From Actinomadura xylanilytica (GTDB taxonomy: Bacteria > Actinomycetota > Actinomycetes > Streptosporangiales > Streptosporangiaceae), in contig NZ_JASNWE010000001.1 in the NCBI RefSeq assembly GCF_030283145.1, forward strand, positions 1,177,751-1,241,750: a stretch of DNA of 64,000 bases, written 5' to 3'. The position numbers and the translations under genes are program-made. Positions 36,284 to 47,580 of this stretch are shown here, in pieces (position 1 is the first letter of the stretch; every line of letters starts with the position of its first letter). A model generated the notes under the pieces. It made no database searches. It saw only the letters and a program-made list of their open reading frames with translations, and was not told the origin of the DNA.

Positions 36284-37426
36284 GTTCCGCAGGGTACGTC
36301 GCCAGAACCATGTCACGCTCCCCGAATACCACCGTTTCGGGCATGTTCCCGCCCGGCGGCCCGCCCCGTCGCCCTCCGCCGCACCCCCAACCAGGCAGCG
36401 CTCAAGGTCGAATCCATCACGCCCAAATCCCCTCACCTTCAAGCAAGTCAACCGAAACGCCCGCGCGCACCAAGGCTTCCCCTCCCCCAGCCGACCGTGT
36501 CGCCCTCAACGATCAGAGCCGCGCCACCCCACTTGAACTCGGCATTGCCTCGATCTTGCCGACCCCTGGCCGTTCACGCACCGGAAGCCGACCAAGGCCC
36601 GCCGGCCGGGGCCGGCGGGCGAACCCCGATGGCGATGCCCCAACGCGCCCCACGCAGGGCGAGGCGGTCAACGGAAGAGTTGACGCGGTTCGCCCAGGCG
36701 TCGCCCCGTCAGCGAGGCGCGTATGCCCCACGTCCGGCGGCCATGGGCAGGTGCGCTCGGGATGATCGTCAACGACCTGATCGACCCCGACGGCAGCGAC
36801 TACAGCCGGGGACAGGTGGGCGGGTTCCAGCGGTGCAGCGGCTCTGGGCGGGCTTCGGAGACCGCTTGATCGTTTGCGGCTGCCAAGCGGGTCGCCCTAG
36901 TAGCGAGATCATGGGCTGCTGCGGGCTGCCTGGCAGGCGACTCGAGCTGATGCGCACCGTGACCCCACGAAGTCGGTCGAGGCGTTCTGGAGCGCCGACC
37001 GAACCGGCGGGCCGGACAGGCCGGGACGCCGGCCGGACCAGGGCCCCGATCAGGCCGGGATGCCGTCGGGCCAGGGCCCCGATCAGCCAGCGGAGCCGGG
37101 CCGGCTGGGAATCCGGTCAGGCCACGGCGCAGACTGAACCGCGGCGCTGGGCCGGCTGGGAATCCGGTCAGGCCGGGGCGCCACCAGACAGCGGAGCCGG
37201 GCGGGCTGGGAATCCGGTCAGGCCGCGGCGCAGCCTGAACCGCGGCGCTGGGCGGGCTGAGAATCCGGTCGGGCCGGACAGGCCGGGACGCCGACCGGAC
37301 CAGGGCACCGGGCGGGCTGAGATGTCGACCGGGCGAAGGGCTGACCGGGCCAGGGCGCCGACCGGAGCGGGATGCCGCACCGGACCGGGGTGGTGGGTGG
37401 GCTTGGGCGGTCAGGCGGTCAGGCGG
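36284..37426. other. 1.1-kb region without a supportable gene, between rnhB and lepB
   Basis: Translations in all frames are low complexity. The region contains a strong inverted repeat, GCCCGCCGGCC/GGCCGGCGGGC (36597-36620). A stretch near 36760-36860 looks faintly coding (D-L-I-D-P-D-G-S-D-Y) but breaks off. The tandem array at 37104-37275 lies at its right side. It may be the decayed remains of a lost gene, since this interval is normally short. Confidence 0.6.
37104..37275. repeat. Tandem array, four units of 50-51 bp
   Basis: The 20-base core GCTGGGAATCCGGTCAGGCC occurs at 37104, 37155 and 37205, and with two changes at 37256. Between cores, two spacer types alternate, so two units make a higher-order repeat of about 101 bp. 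Degenerate GC-rich relatives flank it on both sides. Confidence 0.85.
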
Positions 37427-38338
37427 TCAGGCGGTGCGGCGGAGACGGAGGCGGCGGGTCAGGTAGGTGAGCGGGACGGCGCCCACCAGGCCCAGTGCGA
37501 CCGGGGTGGCCGGGGCCAGCGCGGCGGCGGCCTTCAGAGCGGGCTGCTTGTAGGTCTTGGGGATGGGCAGGGTGCCGACGCGGTTGAGCGGCCACACGAT
37601 GACGAAGGCGCGGCCGATCACGCGGTTGATCGGGATGGTGCCGCCGCCCGGGTCGCCGCGGTGGGAGCGGGAGTCGTAGGACAGCTCGCGGTGGTCGCCC
37701 ATCACCCAGAGCTGGCCCGGCTTGACGACCACGTTGAAGGGGTCGTTGGAGGGCCTGTTCCGCTCGTGGGTGACCGGGTCGGTGAACAGGTAGGCGTCCT
37801 CGTCGAGGGCGACGCCGTTGACGGTGACCCGGCCCTTGGCGTCGCAGCACGCCACGCGGTCGCCGGGGATGCCGATGACCCGCTTGATGTAGTCCTTCTC
37901 GTTGGGGGCCACACCGAAGGCGCTACCGACGGCCCTCAGGACCTTGGAGACGGGGTTGGTGGGCTCCTTGACCTCCATCTCGGGGTCCCAGGAGTCGAGT
38001 CCGTTGAAGACGACGGTGTCGCCGCGGGCGATGTCGCGGGTGTGGTAGACGATCTTGTTGACGAGGACGCGGTCGCCGACCTGGAGGGTGTTCTCCATGG
38101 ATCCCGACGGGATGTAGAACGCCTGCACGGCGAACGCCTTGATGACCAGGGCCAGGACGAGCGCCACCCCGATCAGGATGGGCAGCTCTTTCCAGAAGGA
38201 GCCCTGCTTCTTCTTGCGCCCGGATTCGTCGTCGGAGGTGTCGGCCGTCTCCTCGCCGGAGGTCACGGTCTGCTTCTCTTCGGGCACCGCGCCCTCGGCT
38301 TCGGAACGCACGTCTCTCCGATCGTCCTCGTCAGTCAT
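37427..38338 (-). CDS. lepB: Signal peptidase I
   Basis: A 303-residue membrane protease. An acidic cytoplasmic tail (1-45) precedes one helix (about 52-70). The catalytic Ser is in Y-I-P-S-G-S-M, and Lys is in D-Y-I-K-R-V-I-G-I-P-G-D. The late G-D-H-R motif is present as M-G-D-H-R-E-L-S-Y-D-S-R. A second helix near 275-290 anchors the C-terminus, as in streptomycete enzymes. It removes Sec and Tat signal peptides. Confidence 0.94.
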   Translation of the reverse strand: MTDEDDRRDVRSEAEGAVPEEKQTVTSGEETADTSDDESGRKKKQGSFWKELPILIGVALVLALVIKAFAVQAFYIPSGSMENTLQVGDRVLVNKIVYHTRDIARGDTVVFNGLDSWDPEMEVKEPTNPVSKVLRAVGSAFGVAPNEKDYIKRVIGIPGDRVACCDAKGRVTVNGVALDEDAYLFTDPVTHERNRPSNDPFNVVVKPGQLWVMGDHRELSYDSRSHRGDPGGGTIPINRVIGRAFVIVWPLNRVGTLPIPKTYKQPALKAAAALAPATPVALGLVGAVPLTYLTRRLRLRRTA

Positions 38339-38431
38339 CAGAGCGAAAGCCTATCGGCGACGCGGCCCCAGCACCCCGCGCGCGGGCGTGTCGCCCGACG
38401 GAGCCCCGAGCAACCCTGCCCGAAACGGGCA

Positions 38432-38464
38432 ACGCCCCGGAGACCTCGAAGGGTTCCGGGGCGT
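38432..38464. terminator. Hairpin between rplS and lepB
   Basis: ACGCCCCGGA pairs perfectly with TCCGGGGCGT over a 13-base loop, starting 17 bases past the rplS stop (leftward). It is probably a rho-independent terminator or attenuator before lepB. Confidence 0.75.
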
Positions 38465-38480
38465 CGCACGAGCCGCTGGC

Positions 38481-38831
38481 TCAGAAGTCGCGCTTCTCCT
38501 TGATGCGGGCGGCCTTGCCGCGCAGGTTGCGCAGGTAGTAGAGCTTGGCCCGGCGGACGTCGCCGCGGGTCACGACCTCGATCTTGTCGATCGAGGGGCT
38601 GTTGAGCGGGAAGGTGCGCTCGACGCCGACGCTGTAGCTGACCTTGCGGACGGTGAAGGTCTCGCGGGCGCCACCGCCCTGCCGCCGGATCACCACGCCC
38701 TGGAAGACCTGGATCCGGCTCCGGGTGCCTTCGGTGACGCGGACGTGCACCTTGAGCGTGTCGCCCGGACGGAAGTCCGGAACGTCGGCACGCATCGCGG
38801 CCTTCTCGATCTCCTGGATCAGGGTGTGCAT
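38481..38831 (-). CDS. rplS: 50S ribosomal protein L19
   Basis: A 116-residue protein with [11 protein letters not shown], the block F-Q-G-V-V-I-R-R, then [17 protein letters not shown] and a basic tail. It sits at the subunit interface. It lies 130 bases after trmD, the classic order. Confidence 0.97.
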   Translation of the reverse strand: MHTLIQEIEKAAMRADVPDFRPGDTLKVHVRVTEGTRSRIQVFQGVVIRRQGGGARETFTVRKVSYSVGVERTFPLNSPSIDKIEVVTRGDVRRAKLYYLRNLRGKAARIKEKRDF

Positions 38832-38961
38832 GACAGCTGTTCCTCATGGGTCGAACGCGGACATCGAGAGGCCCCGTGGAACAAGAGTGGGGGCGTCGCG
38901 CCGCGCGAAGTGGATCTTCTTGGAAGCCGTGGCGCCGCGTGTATGGGCACACGGCGCCGTC

Positions 38962-39747
38962 TCAGTGTGCCATATCTTCGCCGCGCACCGGAAAACCGGC
39001 CTCGGCGAGGACCTTCCGGTCATGTGCGTCGAGGGCGTCCGGATCAAGGCGGGCGAGCAGTTCGGGGCGGTTGCGCGCGGTGCGGCGGAGCGCCTCGTCG
39101 CGCCGCCAGCGGGCGATCGCCCCGTGGTGCCCCGAGAGCAGGATGTCCGGAATTGGACGTTCGCGCCAGACCGGTGGCTTGGTGTAGACGGGCCCCTCGA
39201 GGAGGGACTCCATCGCGCCGGGGGCGAACGAGTCGTCGGCGACCGAGTCGGCGTTGCCGAGCACCCCCGGGAGCAGCCGTCCGACGGCCTCGACCATGAC
39301 CAGCACTGCGACCTCGCCGCCGGCGAGCACGAAGTCGCCGAGGCTGACCTCGTCGACCGGCATCCTGGTACGGGCCTCCTCGACCACCCGGGAGTCGATC
39401 CCCTCGTAGCGACCACAGGCGAAGAGCAGCCGGGGCTCGGCCGCGTACCGGGTCGCGAGGGCCTGGGTGAACGGCCGCCCGCTGGGGGTCGGCACGACCA
39501 GACGGGGGACCTCGCCGCCGGCGGGCGCGAGGGTGTCGAGGGCCTCGCCCCACGGCTCGGGCTTCATCACCATGCCGGGGCCGCCGCCGTACGGGGTGTC
39601 GTCGACCGTGCGGTGCCGGTCGTGCGCCCATTCCCGCAGATCGTGCAGGTGGACGTCGAGCAGCCCGTTGCGGCGGGCCTTGCCCAGCAGGGAGACCTCC
39701 AGCGGAGCGAAGTACTCCGGGAAGATCGAGACGATGTCGATTCTCAT
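38962..39747 (-). CDS. trmD: tRNA (guanine-N1)-methyltransferase
   Basis: A 261-residue SPOUT enzyme that makes m1G37. [12 protein letters not shown] starts it; [13 protein letters not shown], the [10 protein letters not shown] knot and [12 protein letters not shown] are present. Its ATG overlaps the rimM stop (ATGA). Confidence 0.96.
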   Translation of the reverse strand: MRIDIVSIFPEYFAPLEVSLLGKARRNGLLDVHLHDLREWAHDRHRTVDDTPYGGGPGMVMKPEPWGEALDTLAPAGGEVPRLVVPTPSGRPFTQALATRYAAEPRLLFACGRYEGIDSRVVEEARTRMPVDEVSLGDFVLAGGEVAVLVMVEAVGRLLPGVLGNADSVADDSFAPGAMESLLEGPVYTKPPVWRERPIPDILLSGHHGAIARWRRDEALRRTARNRPELLARLDPDALDAHDRKVLAEAGFPVRGEDMAH

Positions 39748-40259
39748 GATTCGCCGAGGAGCCCGGGGGGCGGGTCGATGACGAGCCGCCCCCCGGGAAC
39801 GTCCACCTCGGGGACGAGCGCGGCCACGAAAGGCACCAGCACATCGTCCCCGCCGGTCCGGCGCACGACCAGGAGGTCCTGGCCGTGGTGCAGGATCTCG
39901 GTGATCGTGCCGACCTCGGCGCCCTCGGCGGTGACCACGGCGAGCCCGACCAGTTCCTGGTCGTGGTAGTCGTCGGGGTCGTCGGTCGAGGGGATGTCGG
40001 TGGGGTCGACGACGAGCCACGTGCCGCGGAGCTCCTCCGCGGCGGTGCGGTCGTCGACCCCGGCGAAGCGCACGAGCAGGCGCCCCGAATGCCAGCGAGC
40101 ACGCTCGATGGTGAGCGGGCCGGTTGCCGCCGGGTCGGTGGTGAGCGAGGTTCCCGGCGCGAACCGGGCCTCGGGATCGTCCGTGCGGACGTCGATCGTG
40201 TTCTCACCGCGGATCCCGTGCGGCCGGCCGATCCGGCCCACCACGAGGGGCTCGCTCAT
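39744..40259 (-). CDS. rimM: 16S rRNA processing protein RimM
   Basis: A 171-residue 30S assembly factor. [13 protein letters not shown] is the N-terminal signature, and the C-terminal PRC-barrel has [12 protein letters not shown]. The ATG at 40259 is the family start; upstream codons in frame are Arg/Pro-rich and not conserved-looking. Confidence 0.95.
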   Translation of the reverse strand: MSEPLVVGRIGRPHGIRGENTIDVRTDDPEARFAPGTSLTTDPAATGPLTIERARWHSGRLLVRFAGVDDRTAAEELRGTWLVVDPTDIPSTDDPDDYHDQELVGLAVVTAEGAEVGTITEILHHGQDLLVVRRTGGDDVLVPFVAALVPEVDVPGGRLVIDPPPGLLGES

Positions 40260-40405
40260 CGGGTCTGCTCCGTCAATCGCCGGTCGCCCAGGGGTCCCCC
40301 GGTACGGGCTGCCGGGCCGGGGCCGCGTCGCCGCGGCCGCCGGGCCGTCCCACGCCGGAGGGTCCCCCGGCACTCCCCGCATCGCTGCGGATGCCGGAGG
40401 GCCAC

Positions 40406-40648
40406 TCAGCGGACCTCGTTGACGTCGAGCAGGTCCACGCGCACGTAGCGTCCCCCGGAGAGGGCGCTGATCACTGTGCGCAGGGCCTTGGCGGTACGAC
40501 CGCTGCGGCCGATGACCTTGCCGAGGTCCTCGGGGTGCACGCGCACCTCCAGGACCCGGCCGCCCCTGATCCGGCGGGCGCGAACCCGGACGTCGTCCGG
40601 GTTCTCGACGATCCCGCGGACCAGGTGCTCGAGCGCTTCTTCGAGCAC
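40406..40648 (-). CDS. khpA: KH-domain RNA-binding protein KhpA
   Basis: An 80-residue single KH domain with the G-x-x-G loop in V-I-G-R-S-G-R-T-A. It is always found between rpsP and rimM in actinobacteria, and binds RNA with a KhpB partner. It lies one base after the rpsP stop. Confidence 0.93.
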   Translation of the reverse strand: MLEEALEHLVRGIVENPDDVRVRARRIRGGRVLEVRVHPEDLGKVIGRSGRTAKALRTVISALSGGRYVRVDLLDVNEVR

Positions 40649-40649
40649 G

Positions 40650-41117
40650 TCAGCCCTCGCTCTTGACTTCGGTGGTCTCGGCCTTGGCCTCGGTGTCCTC
40701 GGCCTTGGCCTCGGTCTTCTTCGGCTCGGCCTTCTTCTTGGGCTTGGCCGCGGGGGCGGCGGCCGGGGCGTCGCCCATGGACTCCTTGACCGCGGCCTCG
40801 AAGACGGCCTTCTTGTCGGCCTTGGGCTCGGCCACCCGGAGGGTGCCCTCGGCGCCCGGCTCGCCCTTGAACTTCTGCCAGTCGCCGGTGATCTTCAGCA
40901 GGCTGAGGACCGGCTCGGTCGGCTGCGCGCCGACGCCCAGCCAGTACTGCGCGCGCTCGGAGTCGATCTGGATGAGCGACGGCTCCTGCTTGGGCTGGTA
41001 GAGCCCGATCTCCTCGATGGCCCGGCCGTCACGCTTGGTACGGGCATCGGCGACGACGATCCGGTACTGCGGGTTCCGGATCTTCCCCAGACGCTTGAGC
41101 TTGATCTTGACTGCCAC
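40650..41117 (-). CDS. rpsP: 30S ribosomal protein S16
   Basis: A 155-residue protein with a GTG start. [20 protein letters not shown] begins the conserved 85-residue part. The remainder is a Lys/Ala/Glu-rich tail usual in this phylum. Confidence 0.96.
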   Translation of the reverse strand: MAVKIKLKRLGKIRNPQYRIVVADARTKRDGRAIEEIGLYQPKQEPSLIQIDSERAQYWLGVGAQPTEPVLSLLKITGDWQKFKGEPGAEGTLRVAEPKADKKAVFEAAVKESMGDAPAAAPAAKPKKKAEPKKTEAKAEDTEAKAETTEVKSEG

Positions 41118-41564
41118 GAGAGTGGTGTACTCCAGACTTCATTTACAGGGTGAGCAGGCCGTACCCAGGTGGGGAACACCGGTGACCGGCCGCTCGATGG
41201 ACTCCGGCCGCACAGGACGAGAGAGGGCGCCTTGGCGAATCCGGGGTTTCCAGCCTGCCATTCTGCCAGACGATGGCGGTGAAAGCGCAATCGTACGGTG
41301 ACACGCGGCGACTTCTCTGCGTGACCGTCCGGTGGACGCTGAGTCGATCATGCCGGGACCGCCGGGGCGTGGCGTGGTCCACCGTGGCGTGCGGCGTCAC
41401 CCGCTGAGGCGTGCGCCGTCACCCACCGTGGCGTGCGGCGCGACCCGCCGTGGCGCGCCGCGGGCCGTCTCGGCGTGGCGAACCGGGGGTGCTGGGCTGC
41501 CGGGCGTGCCAGGGTGCCGGGCGCGTCCCGGCGCCGCTGAGAGCGGCGGCGGGACGCGGCGCGG
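41118..41564. other. Intergenic region between ffh and rpsP
   Basis: No gene is supported. It probably carries the rpsP promoter near 41120-41290. Around 41360-41460 a motif like CCGTGGCGTGCGGCG recurs three or four times as imperfect local repeats. Confidence 0.5.
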
Positions 41565-43148
41565 TCACTTCTTCTTGCGGCCCTGGAGCTTGCCGAGGTC
41601 GGGCATCTGGAGGCCGGGGGGCAGCTGGCCGCCGCCCAGGCCCGGCGGGAGGCCGCCGGGACCGCCCAGGCCGGGCGGGAGGCCCTTCGGGGCGGCGTCG
41701 GGCGCGGTGGTCTGCTCCTCGGCCTGCTTGCCGCCGGCCTGGCGCTTGCGCGGGTCGCCGCTGCGCTGCTTGCCCTTCTTGCCCTTGGCCGCCTTCGCCG
41801 CCTTGGTGGCCTTGCGGCGACCGCCCGGCATGCCGGGGATGCCCATGCCGCCGGCCATCTGGCGGACCATCTTCTGCGCGTCGAAGAAGCGGGTGACCAG
41901 GCTGTTGACCTCGCCGACGGTGACGCCGGAGCCGCCCGCGATGCGGGCCCGCCGGGAGCCGTTGATGATCTTGGGGTTGCCGCGCTCCTGCGGGGTCATC
42001 GAGCGGATGATCGCCGCGACCCGGTCCAGGTCCTTGTCGTCGATCTGGCCGACCTGGTCGCGGACCTGCCCCATGCCGGGCATCATGCCGAGCAGGTTGC
42101 CGATCGGCCCGAGCTTGCGGATCATCATCATCTGCTCGAGGAAGTCCTCGAGGGTGAAGTCCTCGCCCGAGGCGAACTTGCTGGTCATCTTCTCGGCCTG
42201 GGCGGTGTCGAACGCCTGCTCGGCCTGCTCGATCAGGGTGAGCACGTCGCCCATGTCGAGGATCCGACCGGCCATCCGGTCGGGGTGGAAGACGCTGAAG
42301 TCCTCGAGCTTCTCGCCGGTCGAGGCGAACATGATCGGCCGGCCGGTGATGTGCCGGACCGACAGCGCGGCGCCGCCGCGCGCGTCGCCGTCGAGCTTGG
42401 TGAGCACGACGCCGTCGAAGCCGACGCCGTCCATGAACGCCTGGGCGGTGTTGACCGCGTCCTGGCCGACCATGGCGTCGACGACGAACAGGACCTCGTC
42501 GGGCTTGACCGCGTCGCGGATGTCGATGGCCTGCTGCATCATCTCGGCGTCGACGCCGAGGCGGCCGGCGGTGTCGACGACGACCACGTCGTGCTGGGCG
42601 TGCTTGGCCTGCTCGATGGAGCGGCGGGAGACCTCGACCGGGTCGCCGACGCCGCTGCCCGGCTCGGGCGCGAAGACCGGCACGCCGGCGCGCTCGCCGA
42701 CGACCTGGAGCTGCTGGACGGCGTTGGGCCGCTGGAGGTCGGCCGCGACCAGGAGCGGGGCGTGCCCCTCGGCCTTGAGCCACTTGGCGAGCTTGCCCGC
42801 CAGGGTGGTCTTGCCCGCGCCCTGGAGGCCCGCGAGCATGATCACGGTGGGCGGGTTCTTGGCGTACCGGACCCGGCGCGTCTCGCCGCCGAGGATGTTG
42901 ACGAGCTCCTCGTTGACGATCTTGACGACCTGCTGGGCCGGGTTCAGCGCCTGGGAGACCTCCGATCCCCGGGCGCGTTCCTTGACCTGCCCGATGAAGT
43001 CCTTGACCACGGGCAGTGCCACGTCGGCCTCGAGCAGCGCGACACGGATCTCGCGGGCCGTCGCGTTGATGTCGGCCTCGGAGAGCCGGCCCTTGCTGCG
43101 CAACGACGAAAAGACCGTCGTCAACCGGTCGGAGAGCGTCTCGAACAC
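41565..43148 (-). CDS. ffh: Signal recognition particle GTPase Ffh
   Basis: A 527-residue protein, GTG start. The N domain leads to the G domain with G-L-Q-G-A-G-K-T-T, V-D-T-A-G-R-L and T-K-L-D-G-D-A-R-G-G. The M domain has the RNA-binding G-S-R-R-A-R-I-A-G-G-S-G. The tail is Lys-rich, then has Gly/Pro repeats of the type G-L-P-P-G-L-G-G. It brings nascent membrane proteins to FtsY, also encoded in this window. Confidence 0.96.
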   Translation of the reverse strand: MFETLSDRLTTVFSSLRSKGRLSEADINATAREIRVALLEADVALPVVKDFIGQVKERARGSEVSQALNPAQQVVKIVNEELVNILGGETRRVRYAKNPPTVIMLAGLQGAGKTTLAGKLAKWLKAEGHAPLLVAADLQRPNAVQQLQVVGERAGVPVFAPEPGSGVGDPVEVSRRSIEQAKHAQHDVVVVDTAGRLGVDAEMMQQAIDIRDAVKPDEVLFVVDAMVGQDAVNTAQAFMDGVGFDGVVLTKLDGDARGGAALSVRHITGRPIMFASTGEKLEDFSVFHPDRMAGRILDMGDVLTLIEQAEQAFDTAQAEKMTSKFASGEDFTLEDFLEQMMMIRKLGPIGNLLGMMPGMGQVRDQVGQIDDKDLDRVAAIIRSMTPQERGNPKIINGSRRARIAGGSGVTVGEVNSLVTRFFDAQKMVRQMAGGMGIPGMPGGRRKATKAAKAAKGKKGKQRSGDPRKRQAGGKQAEEQTTAPDAAPKGLPPGLGGPGGLPPGLGGGQLPPGLQMPDLGKLQGRKKK

Positions 43149-43267
43149 GTGTCTGGACCGTCCTTGGAAAGCTTCTGGGATCGCCTATCAGACTATCGGG
43201 TCGACGGCCGGGTCCCGCCCGCCCGAGCACAGCGGATCTCCTGGGCCGTCCGGACGGCGCCCGCGCC

Positions 43268-45640
43268 CTAGCGGAGCGCGGACATGACCTGGGTGCGGGC
43301 GGCCGACAGCGCGGCGGGCTCGGTGAGCGGGCGGCCCGTCCCGTCCACCACGTAGAAGACGTCCACCGCCTCGGCCCCCAGCGTGTCGACCTGGGCGGCG
43401 CGGACGTGGAGGCCGCAGGAGCCCAGGGCCTGGCCGATGCGCCACAGGAGGCCGGGTCGGTCGTGCGCGCGCACCTCGACGACCGTGGCGGTGCTGGACG
43501 CGTCGTCGACGATCGTCACGCGGGGCGGCGGGACGGTGGCGCCCGGCCGGATCCGGACGGCCCGCGCGCGCCGGTCGAGGCGGGCGGCCACGTCGAGCCG
43601 GTCGGCGAGCATGCGGCGCAGGTCGGCTTCGAGGGTCGCGGGGTCGGGCGGGGTGCCGTACTCGGGGACGGCGGTGAAGTCGAGGACGGCGGTCTCGGCG
43701 CCGGGGGCGGTGACCGCCCGGGCGGTCCGGACGACGAGGCGGTGCAGGGCCAGGATGCCCGCCGCGCGCCAGAGCAGGCCGGGCCGGTCGGGGGCCGAGA
43801 TCGTGACGCGGGACCCGACGACGCGGACCGATCCCCCGTCGTGGCGGGCCAGGGCGAGCTGCCCGGGGGTGAGCACGGGCGCGGGCGGGGGCGTGCCGCC
43901 GGAGAGGGCCGCGGTGGCGCGCCGGGCCAGCTCGGCGACGAGGCGCGCCTTCCAGGCTCCCCAGGCGGCGGGGCCGGTGGCCCTGCCGTCGGCGATCGCG
44001 AGGGCGGCGAGGAGCTCGATGGTCTCGCCCGCGCGGCCTGGGACGGCGGAGACGGCGGCGGTGACGGTGCGGAGGGTCATCGGGTCGTCGATGTCGCGGC
44101 GGGTGGCGGTCTCGGGGAGCAGCAGGTGGCGGCGGACGACCGTTTCGAGGACGCGCACGTCGCCGTCCTCGAAACCGAGCCGGACGGCCATGGTGCGCGC
44201 GACGCCGGCGCCGCTGACGGAGTGGTCGCCGGTATGGCCCTTGCCGATGTCGTGCAGCAGGGCGCCGATCAGGAGCAGGTCGGGGCGGGCGACCTCGCGG
44301 GTGAGGGCGGCGGCTCCGGCGGCGGCCTCGACGAGGTGCCGGTCGACGGTGAAGCGGTGCACGGGGTTGCGCTGGGGCCGGTTGCGGACGCGTTCCCACT
44401 CGGGGAGCAGCCGGACGATCAGCCCGGCCTGGTCGAGGGCCTCCCAGACGCCGATGGCGGCGGGGCCCGCGCCGAGCAGCGACACCAGGGCGTCGCGGGC
44501 CGCGGCGGGCCAGGGCGGCGCCGGGAGCGCGGCGCGTTCGGCCAGCCGGTCGACGGTCGCGGGGGCGAGCGGCAGGCCGGCCTGCGCGGCGGACGCGGCG
44601 ACGCGCAGCACCAGCGCCGGGTCGTCCAGGTCGGCGCCGCGGGCGAGGACGACCTCGCCCTCGTGCTCGACGGCGCCGTCGCCGACGGGCCTGCGCTCGA
44701 CGCCGCGCCGTCCTGGTGCGGCCCCCGACGCCGGGACGGACACGGCCGCCGGCGCGCGCGGCGCGCAGAAGCGTTCGACCCGCCGCCAGAGGTTGTCGCC
44801 GACGTAGGTGATGGTGCGGGCGGCCTCGGTGACGGCGCGCTGAAGCACGTTGGCGTCGGGCAGGCCGAGGGCCTGCGCGACGGCGTCCTGTTCCTGGAGG
44901 ACGAGGCGGTCTGACGAGCGTCCGGTGGCGTCGTGCAGTACGTGCCGGACGTCCAGCAGGAGGTCGTGGGCGGCGCGGACGCGTTCGTCCGGGGCGGACG
45001 CCACCCAGGAGGCGGCCACCGCCTGCATGACGTGCACGTCGCGGAGGCCGCCGTGGGCCTCCTTGAGGTCGGGTTCGAGGAGGAACGCCAGCTCGCCCTG
45101 CGTCTCCCAGCGTGCCCGGCACATCCGGGCCAGCTCGGCGAGGCGGACCCGGGCGTCGGCGCGCCAGTCGGCCAGGACGGCGGCGCGCAGCTCGTCCACG
45201 AGCGCGTGCTCCCCGGCGACGCGGCGGGCGGAGAGCAGGCCGAGCGCCGCCTTCATGTCGCCGCGCGCGACGGTGCGGGCCTCGTGCAGAGTGCGGACCG
45301 AGTGGTCGAGCCGCAGCCCGGAGTCCCAGACCGGGTACCAGACGCGGTCGGCGACCTCGGCGACGTCGGCCCGGCCTCGGTGCAGCAGCACCAGGTCCAG
45401 GTCGCCGCCGGGGGTCAGCTCGCGGCGGGCGTGGCCGCCCACCGCGACGAGCGCGACGTCCTCGAGGCCGGGCGCGGCGAGGAGGCCGGTGAGCCAGCGG
45501 TCGAGGTCGTCGGAGCGGCCGGTCCGCGCCGCCGCGAGGGCCGCGCGGACCGCCCGGGCGGCCTGGGCCGCGCCGCCGCCGGTGGTGCCGGTGGCGCGGC
45601 CGGAGGCGGGCGGGCCGGGCGTTCCGTGAGCGAGGACCAC
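43268..45640 (-). CDS. glnD: [Protein-PII] nucleotidyltransferase GlnD
   Basis: A 790-residue enzyme. The nucleotidyltransferase part has V-A-V-G-G-H-A-R-R-E-L with the metal pair D-L-D-L. The HD domain has A-L-L-H-D-I-G-K-G. Two ACT domains close it (V-T-I-S-A-P-D-R-P-G-L-L and V-R-A-H-D-R-P-G-L-L). It modifies the PII T-loop in nitrogen limitation; in actinobacteria the modification is adenylylation. The GTG start has GGAG upstream, 8 bases after glnB. Confidence 0.95.
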   Translation of the reverse strand: MVLAHGTPGPPASGRATGTTGGGAAQAARAVRAALAAARTGRSDDLDRWLTGLLAAPGLEDVALVAVGGHARRELTPGGDLDLVLLHRGRADVAEVADRVWYPVWDSGLRLDHSVRTLHEARTVARGDMKAALGLLSARRVAGEHALVDELRAAVLADWRADARVRLAELARMCRARWETQGELAFLLEPDLKEAHGGLRDVHVMQAVAASWVASAPDERVRAAHDLLLDVRHVLHDATGRSSDRLVLQEQDAVAQALGLPDANVLQRAVTEAARTITYVGDNLWRRVERFCAPRAPAAVSVPASGAAPGRRGVERRPVGDGAVEHEGEVVLARGADLDDPALVLRVAASAAQAGLPLAPATVDRLAERAALPAPPWPAAARDALVSLLGAGPAAIGVWEALDQAGLIVRLLPEWERVRNRPQRNPVHRFTVDRHLVEAAAGAAALTREVARPDLLLIGALLHDIGKGHTGDHSVSGAGVARTMAVRLGFEDGDVRVLETVVRRHLLLPETATRRDIDDPMTLRTVTAAVSAVPGRAGETIELLAALAIADGRATGPAAWGAWKARLVAELARRATAALSGGTPPPAPVLTPGQLALARHDGGSVRVVGSRVTISAPDRPGLLWRAAGILALHRLVVRTARAVTAPGAETAVLDFTAVPEYGTPPDPATLEADLRRMLADRLDVAARLDRRARAVRIRPGATVPPPRVTIVDDASSTATVVEVRAHDRPGLLWRIGQALGSCGLHVRAAQVDTLGAEAVDVFYVVDGTGRPLTEPAALSAARTQVMSALR

Positions 45641-45648
45641 TCCGCTCC

Positions 45649-47324
<1,676 letters not shown>

Positions 47325-47383
47325 CTCGGGAAGAGTCCCTCCTCGCAGGGAACTTGAACTGCTCCAGAGACTCTTCCGTGGCG

Positions 47384-47452
47384 GTTTCACCTGAAAGGCC
47401 CTTGCGTTTCCACTATGTGAAACCCAACCCGGGTGTGTTTCGACGATGTTTC
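47384..47452 (-). promoter_or_regulatory. Two GlnR-type boxes upstream of amtB
   Basis: In the transcribed direction the first reads TTCAC-N6-GAAAC-N6-GCCTT-N6-GAAAC (47384-47421), close to the GlnR consensus gTnAC-N6-GaAAC repeated. A second GAAAC-N6-GAAAC lies at 47437-47452. They are 60-130 bases before the amtB ATG. Activation under nitrogen limitation is expected. Confidence 0.7.
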
Positions 47453-47512
47453 CGAGTCCTCACATCGCCTATTCCGCCGCCGATACGGCCGGATTAAAGA
47501 TTCACCAAAAGC

Positions 47513-47550
47513 GACGCCCCGCGCGCATCGCATGATGCGCGCGGGGCGTC
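47513..47550. terminator. 17-bp perfect hairpin after ftsY
   Basis: GACGCCCCGCGCGCATC and its exact complement enclose a GCAT loop, 31 bases past the ftsY stop, followed leftward by an A/T-rich stretch. A strong terminator that insulates amtB from ftsY. Confidence 0.88.
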
Positions 47551-47580
47551 GGTGACGTACGGGACGGGTGGGACGGGCGG

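Noticed and set aside
37104..37275. CRISPR array
   Set aside because: The intervals between cores are themselves repeats rather than unique spacers, there are only four units, and there is no cas gene in the window.
35672..38503. 943-codon rightward frame across rnhB, the gap and lepB
   Set aside because: It runs antisense through two well-identified genes and is low complexity in the gap.
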